From contig JBGOUJ010000519.1 of NCBI GenBank assembly GCA_041477005.1, positions 1-5,664 of the forward strand: DNA of 5,664 nucleotides, given 5' to 3'. Source of the stretch: JBGOUJ01 sp041477005 (lineage in GTDB: Bacteria; Acidobacteriota; Terriglobia; Bryobacterales; JACQDG01). Shown piece by piece: positions 5,431 to 5,664 of the stretch. Made by a program: the position numbers and the translations under genes. The notes below the pieces were generated by a model. The model saw only the letters and a program-made list of their open reading frames with translations. It ran no database searches and was not told the DNA's origin. The stretch's first letter is position 1. Each line of letters opens with the position of its first letter.

Positions 5431-5664
5431 TCAATGTTGCGACAGAGCGTTGGGGGGATTCGGCCGAGGCCGGGGGGCATCATGAAACGCAGAGCCGGAT
5501 GAGGAAAGAACAGGATGAACGCCCCCAACGCGCCGGCCAGCAGTCGGTGGCTCATACACACACCGCTGCTCTTCAGCCAGCCAGTCTCCGGTCAGCGCGT
5601 AGGCGCGGGAGCGCGAGCCGCCGCACAGGTTCCGATACTCGCAGCGCGCGCACTTACCACCCAG
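5431..5664 (-). CDS. Radical SAM/SPASM domain protein, C-terminal end only
   Basis: The 77 residues in the window begin inside a SPASM domain: GGKCARCEYRNLCGGSRSRAYALTG, then DWLAEEQRCVYEP. Cysteines at window residues 5, 8, 14 and 35 form the CxxCx5C...C pattern that binds an auxiliary iron-sulfur cluster. The GGSRSRAYALTGD stretch resembles the end of the AhbC/AhbD/NirJ (haem or haem d1 synthesis) group and related radical SAM/SPASM proteins of unknown substrate. The catalytic CxxxCxxC domain lies outside the window, so the reaction cannot be named. The last 40 or so residues after YEP are Pro/Arg/Ser-rich, have weak third-position GC, and may not be the family's normal end. The stop is TGA at 5433-5431. 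No intrinsic terminator is visible in the 84-bp gap to the convergent DUF2293 gene. Confidence 0.85.
   Translation of the reverse strand: MGGKCARCEYRNLCGGSRSRAYALTGDWLAEEQRCVYEPPTAGRRVGGVHPVLSSSGSAFHDAPRPRPNPPNALSQH

Overview
The window is GC-rich throughout, with strong G/C preference at third codon positions and AAGGAG-type ribosome binding sites. It suggests a GC-rich Gram-negative soil or environmental bacterium. An Acidobacteriota member of the Solibacter/Bryobacter kind would fit, but this is a weak inference from gene style only. No rRNA, tRNA, CRISPR array, insertion sequence or phage gene is visible.

Layout. Positions 1 to 3977 carry four genes on the minus strand, in transcription order: a C1 (papain-like) cysteine peptidase (3977-3063), a purple-acid-phosphatase-like metallophosphoesterase (2649-1327), an HNH-type exported nuclease-like protein (1168-542), and a PrxQ/BCP-like peroxiredoxin that runs off the left edge (511 to beyond 1). 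The last two are 30-36 bases apart and probably co-transcribed. A hairpin between them buries the peroxiredoxin Shine-Dalgarno sequence. Between the peptidase and the phosphatase lies a coding-like stretch (3062-2831) with no start codon and an apparent +1 frameshift, best read as a gene remnant. The region 3978-4266 is a divergent promoter region. It holds a good sigma70-type promoter for the peptidase, overlapped by three 10-bp direct repeats, and a near-leaderless promoter candidate for the rightward gene. Rightward, 4267-5346 encodes a DUF2293 protein with a Cys4 zinc-ribbon-like centre. Converging on it from the right edge is the 3' end of a radical SAM/SPASM protein gene (beyond 5664 to 5431).

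How the genes might work together. No pathway links them clearly. The peptidase and phosphatase are both hydrolases whose relatives are often exported, yet neither has a recognisable signal peptide. The HNH protein and peroxiredoxin both begin with export-like N-termini. The most interesting material is regulatory: the Shine-Dalgarno hairpin, the helically phased repeats over the peptidase -35 box, the promoter that almost abuts the DUF2293 start codon, and the frameshifted remnant after the peptidase.
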